Source of the DNA: Armatimonadia bacterium
GTDB lineage: Bacteria; Armatimonadota; Zipacnadia; Zipacnadales; JABUFB01
Reading direction: 5' to 3'
Length of the DNA stretch: 64,000 nt
NCBI GenBank assembly: GCA_039679385.1
Contig: JBDKVB010000128.1
Span: forward strand, 1 to 64,000
Shown: in pieces, positions 42,924 through 51,767 of the stretch
Layout of the letters: every line of letters starts with the position of its first letter
Position numbering within the stretch: the stretch's first letter is position 1
Notes under the pieces: model-generated
What the model was told of the DNA's origin: nothing
Databases searched by the model: none
Seen by the model: the letters and a program-made list of their open reading frames with translations, nothing else
Translations under genes and position numbers: made by a program

Positions 42924-43087
42924 CAGGTGTGACGCACCGTGCGCGCGATGTCCCCGGTGCGCCCACTGTCTCAGGCCGTCCTCTGCCCGGCTCCGCCGGC
43001 AAGTGCCCTGGGCGGTTGGCTACGGTCACCCTTAGTCGTACCGGTCCAACATTTCCGATCAGCACCCGATCTCTGGAGTGACCTGAC

Positions 43088-43492
43088 ATGAGCGACGAGC
43101 GTAAGAAAGTCCTGATGGTGGACGACGACGTAGACTTCATCGAAGCCAACAAGGTGGCCCTGGAAGCTGCCGGTTTCCAGGTGCTCACCGCCACTGATTC
43201 CCGCCAGGGCGTGGAGATAGCCCAGAAGGACCTCCCCGATCTCATCATCATGGACCTCATGATGGAGCGGCTCTATGCCGGTTTCTCTGCCGTCGAGGCC
43301 ATCCGGTCTCACGAAGAGACCCAGCAGACCCCCATCATCATGGTGTCCGGCGTCACAACCGAAACCGGCTTCCGCATCGACCGGGACGGCTCCAAGCCTG
43401 AGTGGCTTAAGGTCGTGGAATTCGTCAACAAGCCTGTGGACCCCGTGGTGCTGGCACGCAAAGTGGCCGACATCCTCGGGCAGCAGAAATGA
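43088..43492 (+). CDS. Single-domain response regulator
   Basis: The 134-residue protein is a receiver domain only: acidic pocket MVDDDVDF, phospho-acceptor D56 in LIIMDLMMER, the threonine/serine switch in IIMVSGVTTETG, and the conserved lysine in EFVNKPVDP. An insertion of about ten residues (GFRIDRDGSKPEWLK) after the switch serine is unusual. With no output domain it cannot bind DNA; it probably relays phosphate, or binds a protein such as a hydrogenase subunit. It lies 17 bases before hydB, suggesting one transcript with hydA and hydC. The cognate kinase is most likely the gene just upstream. Confidence 0.92.
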   Translation: MSDERKKVLMVDDDVDFIEANKVALEAAGFQVLTATDSRQGVEIAQKDLPDLIIMDLMMERLYAGFSAVEAIRSHEETQQTPIIMVSGVTTETGFRIDRDGSKPEWLKVVEFVNKPVDPVVLARKVADILGQQK

Positions 43493-43509
43493 AGTGAGGC
43501 GCACCACGA

Positions 43510-45411
43510 ATGAAGACTGCAGAAGCGTTGGCTAATCTGGTCGCGGAGGCGAAGCCGAGTGTCAAGGCGACGCCCGACAAAACGCAAGTCCTGATCGGCA
43601 TCGCGACTTGCGCAAACGCCGCGGGCGCCCTGGATGTCATGGCCGCCCTCGAAGAGGCCGTGGAGTCCGCCGGTATCGCCGGTGACATCGAGATCTGCCG
43701 CGTCGGTTGCGTCGGCCGCTGCAGCCTCGAGCCACTCCTGGAGATCCGCCGTCCCGCCCAACAGCCCCGGATGTACGTCAAGGTCACTCCGGACATGGCC
43801 AAGGAGATCGCTCAGCGCGATCTCGTCAAGGGCGAGGCCGTCGCTGACTGGCTCATTGAGAGCCAGGAGGCCGAACCCGGTCAGCCCAAACCCTATGATG
43901 GGGCCGAGCGCATCAACCGGTTCCAGCGCGACTACAGTCACCTCGAGTTCTTCAGCCGCCAGACCCGCATCGCCCTGCGCAATGTCGGTCGTGTGGACCC
44001 CGAGAACATCGACGACTGTCTCGCCCTCGGTGCCTACGCAGGCTTGGCCAAGGCCCTCGACGAGATGACCCCCGAGGACGTCATCGACACCATGAAGGCC
44101 TCCGGCCTGCGTGGCCGTGGTGGCGCCGGGTTCCCGACCGGCGTGAAGTGGGACTTCACCCGCAAGGCCGTCGGTGACCAGAAGTTCGTCATCTGCAATG
44201 CCGACGAGGGCGACCCCGGTGCCTTCATGGACCGCAGCACCCTTGAGGGTGATCCCCATGCGGTGCTCGAGGCCATGGCCATCGCGGCCTACGCCATCGG
44301 CTCCAACGCCGGTTACATCTACGTCCGCGCCGAGTACCCGCTGGCCATCAAGCGCCTTGAGATCGCTATCGACCAGGCGCGCGCGAAGGGCCTGCTCGGC
44401 AAGAACATCCTTGGCTCCGACTTCAGCTTCGACCTGGAGCTCCGCCTTGGTGCCGGTGCCTTCGTGTGCGGCGAAGAGACTGCCCTGCTGGCCTCCATCG
44501 AAGGCAAGCGCGGCATGCCTCGACCTCGGCCGCCCTTCCCCGCGCAGAGCGGTCTGTGGGGCAAGCCGACCGTCATCAACAACGTCGAGACGCTCGCCAG
44601 CGTCGGCGCCATCCTTGAGCTCGGAGCTGAGTGGTATTCCTCCATCGGCACCGAGACCTCCAAGGGCACCAAGGTCTTTGCCCTGGCCGGCAACGTCGAG
44701 AACACCGGCCTCGTCGAAGTCGCCATGGGCGTCACCCTGCGTGACATCATCTTCGGCATCGGCGGCGGCATTCACGGCGGCAAGGGCTTCAAGGCCGCAC
44801 AGACCGGCGGACCCTCCGGCGGCTGCCTCCCGTCCCAGTACCTTGACACTCCCATCGACTACGAATCCCTGCGTGCAGCCGGCTCGATCATGGGCTCGGG
44901 CGGTCTCATCGTCATGGATGACACCAACTGCATGGTAGACATCGCCAAGTTCTTCCTCACCTTCACCCATGACGAGAGCTGCGGAAAGTGCACGCCGTGC
45001 CGCGAGGGCACGACCCGCATGCTTGAGGTGCTGACGCGCATCACCCACGGACAGGGCGAACCGGACGATATCCTGCGCCTTGAGCGCCTCGGCAAGGTCT
45101 GCTCCCGCGCTGCCCTGTGCGGTCTCGGCCAGACCTCCCCGAACCCGGTCCTCAGCACGCTGCGGCACTTCCGCGACGAGTATGAGGCCCACATCGTGGA
45201 GAAGCGCTGCCCGGCTCACCGCTGCCGCAGTCTGGTGAGCTTCGCGATCGACGCCGAGAAATGTGTCGGTTGCGGGTTGTGCAAACGGTCCTGTCCGGTA
45301 CAATGTATCCTTGGTGAGCCGCGACAGCCCCACGTCATTGACCAGGACCGCTGCATCCGCTGCGGCCAGTGCCACCAGGCTTGCCGCTTCAGCGCTGTGG
45401 TGCGTGAGTAG
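43510..45411 (+). CDS. hydB: NuoF-like NADH/FMN subunit of the hydrogenase (HydB)
   Basis: This 633-residue subunit holds the NAD(H) site and FMN. An N-terminal thioredoxin-like 2Fe-2S segment (C34, C63, C67, C71) is followed by the flavin and NAD binding signature GLRGRGGAGFPTGVKW and ICNADEGDPGAFMDR. The NuoF 4Fe-4S motif is in DESCGKCTPCREGTTRML. The C-terminus adds two ferredoxin-type 4Fe-4S motifs, CVGCGLCKRSCP and CIRCGQCHQACR, the arrangement of HydB in bifurcating hydrogenases. The complete HydABC set would couple H2 metabolism to NADH and ferredoxin; bifurcation itself is inferred from family. hydB comes last, after the signalling genes, and ends at a strong terminator. Confidence 0.94.
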   Translation: MKTAEALANLVAEAKPSVKATPDKTQVLIGIATCANAAGALDVMAALEEAVESAGIAGDIEICRVGCVGRCSLEPLLEIRRPAQQPRMYVKVTPDMAKEIAQRDLVKGEAVADWLIESQEAEPGQPKPYDGAERINRFQRDYSHLEFFSRQTRIALRNVGRVDPENIDDCLALGAYAGLAKALDEMTPEDVIDTMKASGLRGRGGAGFPTGVKWDFTRKAVGDQKFVICNADEGDPGAFMDRSTLEGDPHAVLEAMAIAAYAIGSNAGYIYVRAEYPLAIKRLEIAIDQARAKGLLGKNILGSDFSFDLELRLGAGAFVCGEETALLASIEGKRGMPRPRPPFPAQSGLWGKPTVINNVETLASVGAILELGAEWYSSIGTETSKGTKVFALAGNVENTGLVEVAMGVTLRDIIFGIGGGIHGGKGFKAAQTGGPSGGCLPSQYLDTPIDYESLRAAGSIMGSGGLIVMDDTNCMVDIAKFFLTFTHDESCGKCTPCREGTTRMLEVLTRITHGQGEPDDILRLERLGKVCSRAALCGLGQTSPNPVLSTLRHFRDEYEAHIVEKRCPAHRCRSLVSFAIDAEKCVGCGLCKRSCPVQCILGEPRQPHVIDQDRCIRCGQCHQACRFSAVVRE

Positions 45412-45441
45412 CTCCGGCCCGAGGACGTCGATGATGCTTAC

Positions 45442-45472
45442 CAACGGGGCGAGGCGCTGACTCGCCCCGTTG
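45442..45472 (+). terminator. Rho-independent terminator of the hydrogenase operon
   Basis: CAACGGGGCGAG (45442-45453) pairs perfectly with CTCGCCCCGTTG (45461-45472) over 12 bp, loop GCGCTGA, followed by TTCTTTGTTGCTT. It marks the end of the hydA-hydC-kinase-receiver-hydB unit. Confidence 0.85.
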
Positions 45473-45541
45473 TTCTTTGTTGCTTGCCGGACCCGGTAGA
45501 CGCTCAGACCCTGTCGGCCACCCGTTGGGAGGGGCTCCTCT

Positions 45542-46570
45542 ATGCCTGGCGAACCCAAGCCCAGGGTCGCCTTCGTCGAGATCAAGCCGTGGGAGCGTGC
45601 CTTCGTCGAAGAGCAGAGCATCGCCTGGGGTTGCGATCCGATCTTCCTTGAGGGTACCGTCGCGGACCTTCCAGCCGCCGACCGTGCCGACCTGACGGTC
45701 CTCTCCTGCTTCATCCGTTCCCGAGTGGATCAGGCCGTGCTGGACGACTGCCCAGACCTGAAGCTCGTCTCCACGCGCTCAACCGGCGTGGACCATATCG
45801 ACCTTGCCACCTGCACGTCGCGGGGGATCACCGTCTGCAACGTCCCCCAGTATGGCGAGAACACCGTTGCCGAGCACACTCTGGGCCTCATCCTGGCTCT
45901 CTCGCGCAACCTCTATCCCGCCGTCGACCGCGTGAAGCGCGGAGACCTGTCCATCGAGGGCCTGGTCGGCTTCGACCTCTACGGCAAGACTCTTGGTGTC
46001 GTCGGTGCCGGACGCATCGGCCTCCACGTCATTCGCATGGGACGGGCCATGAACATGCGGGTGCTGGCCTTCGATGCGCGTCCCCAGGGCTTGCTGGCCG
46101 AGGTGCTTGGCTTCGAGTACACCTCTCTGGAGGACCTGCTCAAGCAGTCCGACGTGGTCAGCCTTCACCTGCCGCTGCTTCCGGCGACACGACGCATGAT
46201 CGACGCCGAGAAGTTCGCCCTGATGAAGCCCAGTGCGATCCTGGTCAACACCTCCCGCGGCGGGGTCGTGGACAGTGTGGCTCTCCTGCAGGCACTGAAC
46301 GACGGCAGGATTGCCGGCGCAGCCCTTGATGTCCTCGAGGGTGAGGAGGTCTTCAACGAGGACCATGTCCTGCTGCACAGCGACAAGGCCTCCGTCGATG
46401 ACTTGCGGCTTGCGGTCGAGGGCTACCAGCTCATGCACCATCCGCGCTGCATCGTCACGGGCCACATCGGCTTCTATAGCCGCGAGGCCCTGCAGCGGAT
46501 CCTGCTGACGACCATCGACAACATCGGCGCCTTCCTCCAGGGCCGGCCGATCAACCTGGTCAAAGCCTGA
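45542..46570 (+). CDS. D-isomer-specific 2-hydroxyacid dehydrogenase (D-lactate dehydrogenase-like)
   Basis: The 342-residue enzyme has the family layout: substrate domain ends flanking an NAD-binding Rossmann core with GVVGAGRIGLHVIRMG (glycine motif, about residues 153-168). The catalytic arginine is in ILVNTSRGGVVDS, the glutamate in ALDVLEGEEV, and the histidine in VTGHIGFYSREAL. The wording of the last motif and STGVDHIDL near residue 79 resemble the fermentative D-lactate dehydrogenase branch, which would reduce pyruvate and regenerate NAD. GGGAGG precedes the ATG. Its place between the hydrogenase operon and a second kinase fits an NADH disposal role. Other 2-hydroxyacids are possible. 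Confidence 0.9.
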   Translation: MPGEPKPRVAFVEIKPWERAFVEEQSIAWGCDPIFLEGTVADLPAADRADLTVLSCFIRSRVDQAVLDDCPDLKLVSTRSTGVDHIDLATCTSRGITVCNVPQYGENTVAEHTLGLILALSRNLYPAVDRVKRGDLSIEGLVGFDLYGKTLGVVGAGRIGLHVIRMGRAMNMRVLAFDARPQGLLAEVLGFEYTSLEDLLKQSDVVSLHLPLLPATRRMIDAEKFALMKPSAILVNTSRGGVVDSVALLQALNDGRIAGAALDVLEGEEVFNEDHVLLHSDKASVDDLRLAVEGYQLMHHPRCIVTGHIGFYSREALQRILLTTIDNIGAFLQGRPINLVKA

Positions 46571-46680
46571 TCTTCCCATCACTTCCTGGGCTGAGAGGCC
46601 GACACTCTGGCGCTTCCCAGGATCGTCCCGACGCCCAGTGTCCCGTCCCAATGGTTGGCGATCTCGCCCGGAGGGCGGCC

Positions 46681-48270
46681 ATGGTAGACGAAGCGACAAC
46701 CGGTAGCCAGCAACCTACCGCAGAAGAGCGGAGGCCGCATCAGCCTGGCTTCCACAAGGTCCTCGTGATCGACGATGAGATCGGGATCCGCAAGGGCTGT
46801 CAGCGCGTTCTCGGCGCTGAGAAGCACGATGTCTTCACCGCTGAGACGGCCGAGCAGGGGCTGGAGGTCCTCGCCGCACACCCGGATACCGATCTGGTCT
46901 TCGTCGACCTCAAGATGCCCGGTATGGGCGGGCTGGAGTTCCTCCGCGCCGTGGCAGAGCGTGCGCCGGAGACCGTCTGCGTTGTCATCACCGCCTATGC
47001 CACCCTTGAGACGGCTATCGAGGCCACCAAGCGGGGCGCCTACGATTTCCTTACCAAGCCCTTCACTCCGGACGAGCTGATTCGCGTCGCCAACAAAGCC
47101 CTGGAACGCGCTCACCTCATACGTGAGCGCAACCGCCTCCAGGCCGAGCGCCAAATGCGCATGCTGGAGCTGGCCACCGAGCAGAGTCGCCTGCGCACCA
47201 TTATCAACTGCATGGCCGACGCTGTCCTGGTCTGCAATTCCGAGGGCCAACTGGTGCTGTACAACCCGGGTGCCTTGCGTGTCCTGCCTCACCTTACTCC
47301 GACCCGTACCGTCCAGAAGCTGGGAGACGTCCTCGAGCCGGCAGAGCTGTTCGAGATGATCTCCGAGGCCGCTGCCGGCCACAAACGTCTCAGTCGCGAG
47401 ATCCAACTCGGTACACCCCCGCAGACCGGATGGGTCCTCGCCGACGTTGCACCGGTCATCGACGAGAAGTCCGGCCGGTTCCTCGGCGACGTCACCGTCC
47501 TGCGCGATATCTCGCAACTGAAGCGCGTCGAGCAGGTGAAGGCACAGTTCGTCAACATGGTCGCCCACGAGCTGCGGGCGCCACTGGCGGCAGTGGGCGG
47601 CTACCTTTCCGTCATGATGGAGGGGCTCGTCAAAGAGCCCGAGAAGCAGCAGGAGATGCTGCGGCGGTCCAACGAGCGCCTCAAGGCCCTCCTGGACCTG
47701 GTCAATGACCTCCTCGATGTGGCGCGCATGGAAGCGGGCACTGTCCGCCGTGAGATCAGCCGCCAGAACCTGGGCGAGATCATCGGCGAGGTCCTGGAGC
47801 TCATGCGGCCACTTGCCCAGCAGCGCCAGATCGAGCTCTCCAGCGCCCTTCCGCCTGACCTGCCCGGGGTTGAGGCCGACAAGGAGGAGCTTGTCCGCCT
47901 CTTCAATAACCTGGTCAGCAATGCCATCAAGTACAACCGCGATGGGGGAAAGGTGACGGTCACCGGCAGCGTCTCCGGCCCTTACGTAACCGTTAGTGTC
48001 GCCGATACCGGCGTCGGCATCAGCGAGGATGGCGTCAAGCGGCTCTTCTCCGAGTTCTTCCGCGAGAAGCGCCCCGAGACTTCCTACGTGACCGGCACCG
48101 GCCTGGGCCTGAGCATCGTCAAGCGCATCGTGGACTTCTACCACGGCCGAGTCGAGGCGCAGTCCAAGCTCCGTGAGGGCTCCACCTTCACCGTCTGGCT
48201 GCCCTCCCAGTTCGAGGCCGACGCCGAAGCTCCAGAAGAGGTCGGCGCAGCACCGGCCGCCCTTCCTTGA
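46681..48270 (+). CDS. Cytoplasmic receiver-PAS-histidine kinase
   Basis: The 529-residue protein starts at the ATG at 46681, six bases after GGAGG; an earlier in-frame start at 46651 lacks this site. Its order is reversed from most hybrid kinases. A receiver domain comes first (VLVIDDEIGIR, phospho-acceptor D76 in DLVFVDLKMPGM, lysine in FLTKPFTPDEL). A PAS domain follows (IINCMADAVLVCNSEGQLVL), then HisKA with H296 in VNMVAHELRAPLAA, then an ATPase domain (FNNLVSNAIKYNRD, GTGLGLSIVKRIVD). It has no membrane segment. It could take phosphate from the upstream kinase and pass it on, forming a relay with the hydrogenase-linked pair; this link rests on position only. Confidence 0.92.
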   Translation: MVDEATTGSQQPTAEERRPHQPGFHKVLVIDDEIGIRKGCQRVLGAEKHDVFTAETAEQGLEVLAAHPDTDLVFVDLKMPGMGGLEFLRAVAERAPETVCVVITAYATLETAIEATKRGAYDFLTKPFTPDELIRVANKALERAHLIRERNRLQAERQMRMLELATEQSRLRTIINCMADAVLVCNSEGQLVLYNPGALRVLPHLTPTRTVQKLGDVLEPAELFEMISEAAAGHKRLSREIQLGTPPQTGWVLADVAPVIDEKSGRFLGDVTVLRDISQLKRVEQVKAQFVNMVAHELRAPLAAVGGYLSVMMEGLVKEPEKQQEMLRRSNERLKALLDLVNDLLDVARMEAGTVRREISRQNLGEIIGEVLELMRPLAQQRQIELSSALPPDLPGVEADKEELVRLFNNLVSNAIKYNRDGGKVTVTGSVSGPYVTVSVADTGVGISEDGVKRLFSEFFREKRPETSYVTGTGLGLSIVKRIVDFYHGRVEAQSKLREGSTFTVWLPSQFEADAEAPEEVGAAPAALP

Positions 48271-48295
48271 CGCTAAAAAGGGCCGTTGCTACAAT
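48267..48295 (+). promoter_or_regulatory. Strong sigma70-type promoter of gatCA
   Basis: TTGACG (48267-48272) and TACAAT (48290-48295), 17 bp apart, each match consensus at five positions. The -35 overlaps the stop codon of the preceding kinase gene. Transcription would begin near 48302. Confidence 0.75.
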
Positions 48296-48333
48296 ACCGC
48301 CGTCCCTCTTGCCCCCTGTAAAGGAGTCGTACC

Positions 48334-48627
48334 ATGCCCGAGATCTCCATGGACGAGGTCAAGCACGTCGCGCGTTTGGCACATCTGGCCCTCAGTGAGG
48401 AAGAGCTCGCCCGCGTCGGCAAGGAGCTCAATCGCATCCTGGAGTACTTCCGCACGCTGGCCGAAATCGACACCACCGACGTGCCCATCACCTCGCATGC
48501 CATTCCGATGCTGAACGTCTACCGTGAGGATAAGGCCCGGCCGTCTCTCCCCGTTGAGCAGGTCGTCGCCAATGCGCCCGACGGCGTCGACGAGTTCTTC
48601 CGCGTCCCCCGTATCGTGGAGGACTAG
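48334..48627 (+). CDS. gatC: Asp/Glu-tRNA amidotransferase subunit C
   Basis: This 97-residue protein matches GatC, the small subunit that holds GatA and GatB together in the enzyme converting misacylated Glu-tRNA(Gln) and Asp-tRNA(Asn) to their amide forms. The N-terminal VKHVARLAHLALSEEELARV and the C-terminal VEQVVANAPDGVDEFFRVPR are conserved segments, and length is normal. AAAGGAG precedes the ATG. It is followed after about 60 bases by gatA, while gatB is not in the window. The tRNA-Gln gene at 53972 is on the same stretch of chromosome, though this may be coincidence. Confidence 0.94.
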   Translation: MPEISMDEVKHVARLAHLALSEEELARVGKELNRILEYFRTLAEIDTTDVPITSHAIPMLNVYREDKARPSLPVEQVVANAPDGVDEFFRVPRIVED

Positions 48628-48687
48628 CGGCGACCCGCACGCCCGTCCGACCCTCACCCCATACCGGTTCCGAAGGTGGCTTGTTCT

Positions 48688-50118
48688 GTGTCTCTCACCG
48701 ACCTGACCGTTTGCCAGCTATCTGAGAAGCTTCAGGCCAAGGAGCTTAGCGCTCGCGACGTCGTTGCGGCCTGCTACGCGCGGATCGCCGAAGTCGAGGA
48801 CGACGTGAAGGCCTTCGTTTGCCTCACTCGCGAAGCCGCTGAGAAGAAGGCGGCCACCATCGACGAGCTGCGGGCTGCAGGCCAGCCGCTGGGGCCTCTC
48901 GCCGGCATTCCCATCGGCGTGAAGGACCTCTTCTGCACCAACGGCGTCCCGACCACCTGCTGCTCCAAGATCCTGGAGCCCTTTGTTCCGCCCTATGACG
49001 CCACGACCTGGGCCCGCTGCGATGCTGCCGGGATGCCCATGATCGGCAAGACCAACATGGACGAGTTCGCCATGGGCTCCTCCACCGAGAACTCGGCTGT
49101 CCAGGTCACCCGCAACCCTCTCGACCTTGGCAAGGTCCCCGGCGGTTCTTCGGGTGGCAGTGCCGCCTGCGTTGCAGCCGGTGAGGCCTTCTGCGCTCTC
49201 GGAACCGACACCGGTGGCTCCATCCGCCAGCCGGCGTCTCTGTGTGGAATCGTCGGCCTCAAGCCCACCTATGGCCGAGTCTCACGCTATGGCGTCATCG
49301 CCTACGCTTCCTCCCTCGACCAGGTCGGCCCGCTGTGCAAGGACGTGCGCGACTGCGCGATGCTCATGCAGGTCCTTGCCGGCCCCGATCCCCTCGACTC
49401 CACCTGCGCCACCTTCGAGCCGCCTGACTATGTCGCCTCTCTCGACCAGGGCGTCAAGGGCATGAAGGCGGGTGTCATCAAGGAGCTCGTCTACGGCGAG
49501 GGCATCCACCAGCCTGTCAAGGAAGCCGTCCTCAAGACCGTCGACAAGCTCCAGGCCGCCGGGATGGAGTGCGAGGAAGTCAGCCTGCCCAACATCGACT
49601 ACTCGCTGCCCGTCTACTACATCATCGCTCCGGCAGAGTGCTCCTCGAACCTGGCCCGCTACGACGGCGTCCGCTATGGTCTTCGCACCGTCGAGGACGT
49701 CGACGACATCCACGACCTCTTCGCCAAGACCCGTGGTGAGAGCTTCGGCGAGGAAGTCCGCCTGCGAATTATGCTGGGCACCTACGCCCTCAGCGCAGGC
49801 TACTACGATGCCTACTACAAGAAGGCGCTGCAGGTCCGCACTCTCATCAAGCGTGACTTCGACGCCGCCTTCGAGAAGTTCGATGTCCTCATCTCGCCGA
49901 CGTCGCCCTGTGTTGCCTGGGGCTTCGGCGAGTTCGACCAGATGGCCCTCAAGCTGGCCGACATCTGCACCATCCCGGTGAACATCGCCGGTATCGGCGC
50001 CATGAGCGTGCCCTGCGGCTACCAGGACCATCTCCCGATCGGGATGCAGATCATGGGCGCACCCTTCACCGAGGACAAGATCCTTCGCGTCGGCTACGCC
50101 TGTGAGCAGAGCCGCTAA
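48688..50118 (+). CDS. gatA: Asp/Glu-tRNA amidotransferase subunit A
   Basis: This 476-residue amidase releases ammonia from glutamine or asparagine for tRNA-dependent amidation. The catalytic Ser-cisSer-Lys triad is complete: K79 in IGVKDLF, S154 in GGSSGGSAA and S178 in TDTGGSIRQPA. With the GTG at 48688 as start, these numbers equal those of characterised GatA proteins, and AAGGTGG lies upstream at the proper distance; a GTG at 48676 has no such site. The C-terminal half (GYYDAYYKKALQVRTLIKRD, GLPIGMQ-like PIGMQIMGAPF) is normal. gatC is directly upstream under a strong promoter. A bidirectional terminator follows. Confidence 0.95.
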   Translation: MSLTDLTVCQLSEKLQAKELSARDVVAACYARIAEVEDDVKAFVCLTREAAEKKAATIDELRAAGQPLGPLAGIPIGVKDLFCTNGVPTTCCSKILEPFVPPYDATTWARCDAAGMPMIGKTNMDEFAMGSSTENSAVQVTRNPLDLGKVPGGSSGGSAACVAAGEAFCALGTDTGGSIRQPASLCGIVGLKPTYGRVSRYGVIAYASSLDQVGPLCKDVRDCAMLMQVLAGPDPLDSTCATFEPPDYVASLDQGVKGMKAGVIKELVYGEGIHQPVKEAVLKTVDKLQAAGMECEEVSLPNIDYSLPVYYIIAPAECSSNLARYDGVRYGLRTVEDVDDIHDLFAKTRGESFGEEVRLRIMLGTYALSAGYYDAYYKKALQVRTLIKRDFDAAFEKFDVLISPTSPCVAWGFGEFDQMALKLADICTIPVNIAGIGAMSVPCGYQDHLPIGMQIMGAPFTEDKILRVGYACEQSR

Positions 50119-50140
50119 CTTCCCGCATCACCACGCACCA

Positions 50141-50171
50141 AAAAGGGGCGACTGTTTCAGTCGCCCCTTTT
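50141..50171. terminator. Bidirectional rho-independent terminator
   Basis: AAAAGGGGCGACT (50141-50153) pairs perfectly with AGTCGCCCCTTTT (50159-50171), 13 bp with a 5-nt loop, giving a T run on both strands. It serves gatA and the convergent hydrolase gene. Confidence 0.88.
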
Positions 50172-50202
50172 GCATGTCTCGAATCCACCCCGCCCTTGCT
50201 GA

Positions 50203-51762
50203 CTAACCCTTCTTGACCTCGCACCGTGCCACTGCCAGATCGCCTGTCCCCAGCACGCTGAGCCGGAAGTCCGCCCCGTTGCTCCGGTTGGCGAACTTGG
50301 CGTCCTCGATCTGGAAGGTCGCCGTCTTCCACTCCTCCGTGTTGCCGAGGGTCACCTTCCCGCCGGGCTTGAAGGCGCCTTCACGAACCGAACCCGCCGG
50401 GTCCTGCGAGTCATACTGGAGCTCGAAGGCCTCACACCCCGCATCCCGGTACTCGACCGAGATGGTGAGGGGCTGTGGGTCAAGGTCGAAGGCGAAGCTG
50501 TCATCCAGCCGGAAGTACAGGTACTTCGCCCCATAGGGATTGGTTGCGGTCTGCACACAGGGCCGCCCACGCAGCACGATCGGCACACTGATCCCGTCGC
50601 CGCTGGAGGGCACCTGGATACCTCCGTCCTTGCCACCCTCACCAAAGGTGCTGGAGATCAAGGTAGCCGCGCCGTAGGGCTCCAGCGCCACCTTCAGACG
50701 CTCGTTGTTGTGGAAGGCGTCGGCATACTTCCGGGTCAGGTCGATGTACTGGCGGCCGGTCTCCCGGGAGTTCGCCACGTCGGTGCCCTCGTGGAACTCG
50801 TTCCAGGTCTCCACCATCGCCAGCCAGGGACGCCGGACCGGGTTCAGCCTCAGCAGCATCTCCCAGTTCCGCGAGTAGAAGGCGCCGTTCTCGCGCTCCT
50901 TCACCAGGGGCTGCCGTCCGCGGACGGCGGAGTGGTCATACCCCGGACCCAGGGCCGCGCAGCCCGCCAGTGACAGACCCAGGGCACCGCCCCAGTTGCA
51001 GGTGTTGTCGGCCTCGCCCTCCCAGGCGGTCTGCTTGATGATGTACGGGTTCACCCCAAAGTCCTTCTCGAAGCGCTCACGCACATAGGGGAACAGCTCC
51101 GGGTCCTGCTTCGCAGCGAAGCCCGGTGAGTACAGCAGGATGATGGGCCGACCGTCGATGGCCGCCCACAGTCGTGGCGGGATGTAGCTGAAGAAGTCGC
51201 GCACCGTGCAGTAAAACCACGCCTTGCCGTCGGGAGTTGACAGGTCGACCTTCCGTCCCGACTTGTTGTGGCTCAGCGTGCTGGTGTCGTAGAACAGCCC
51301 AATCTTGGGGCACTTCTCACCAAGTCGGCGCAGGTAGTCGCAGGCCCTGACGAGGTTCGGCAGCCCCGCGAAGGACCAGCTCTCCATACCATCCGGCGCA
51401 CCCCAGTAGACGGGCGCAGCGAAGTCGATCCCAGCGGCGCTGATGTCCTGAAGCTGCTCCTGCCACCAGCGCGTCGAGTAGTAGCTGTAGTCGTCCCAGC
51501 TTGCCGGATGGGTGGTGCAGGCGTCTCCGCCGTCACCGTAGTTGACATGCGCGCCGGAGTAGACGTCATACCAGTAGAACAGGTAGGTACCGATCACCGG
51601 CTGACCAGCCTTGTAGCTCTCCACGGCCTTCAGGTCATCGGCGGTCAGGCTGATTGACTTCCCCGGCGCCGCCGACTCCGTGAACCCTCCTGCCTCCTGG
51701 GCCCATACCGAACCCGCCATCACCATCACCCCACAAACCGCCGGCAGCAGATGCCTTCGCAT
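50203..51762 (-). CDS. Secreted DUF5010-like (GH71/GH99-like) glycoside hydrolase
   Basis: The 519-residue protein has a signal peptide (LLPAVCGVMVMAGSVWAQ). From residue 55 it shows a TIM-barrel of the GH71/GH99 and DUF5010 kind: GQPVIGTYLFYWYDVYSG, WWQEQLQDISAAGIDFAAPV, CPKIGLFYDTSTL, GRPIILLYSP, and WLAMVETWNEFHEGTDVANS with conserved glutamates typical of that fold's active region. A C-terminal beta-sandwich (about 385-519, LTISVEYRDAGCEAFELQYD) probably binds carbohydrate. GGAGGG precedes the ATG. The M19 dipeptidase gene lies only five bases upstream, so they are co-transcribed. Substrate, possibly mannan or another plant or algal glycan, is not determinable. Confidence 0.85.
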   Translation of the reverse strand: MRRHLLPAVCGVMVMAGSVWAQEAGGFTESAAPGKSISLTADDLKAVESYKAGQPVIGTYLFYWYDVYSGAHVNYGDGGDACTTHPASWDDYSYYSTRWWQEQLQDISAAGIDFAAPVYWGAPDGMESWSFAGLPNLVRACDYLRRLGEKCPKIGLFYDTSTLSHNKSGRKVDLSTPDGKAWFYCTVRDFFSYIPPRLWAAIDGRPIILLYSPGFAAKQDPELFPYVRERFEKDFGVNPYIIKQTAWEGEADNTCNWGGALGLSLAGCAALGPGYDHSAVRGRQPLVKERENGAFYSRNWEMLLRLNPVRRPWLAMVETWNEFHEGTDVANSRETGRQYIDLTRKYADAFHNNERLKVALEPYGAATLISSTFGEGGKDGGIQVPSSGDGISVPIVLRGRPCVQTATNPYGAKYLYFRLDDSFAFDLDPQPLTISVEYRDAGCEAFELQYDSQDPAGSVREGAFKPGGKVTLGNTEEWKTATFQIEDAKFANRSNGADFRLSVLGTGDLAVARCEVKKG

Positions 51763-51767
51763 TCCGA

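Noticed and set aside
43309-45714. 801-codon open frame on the minus strand opposite hydB
   Set aside because: hydB is unambiguous on the plus strand; the reverse product is low-complexity V/G/D/A-rich sequence typical of antisense frames.
46579-48144. 521-codon minus-strand frame opposite the receiver-PAS-kinase gene
   Set aside because: The kinase frame has all catalytic boxes, so this is a shadow frame.
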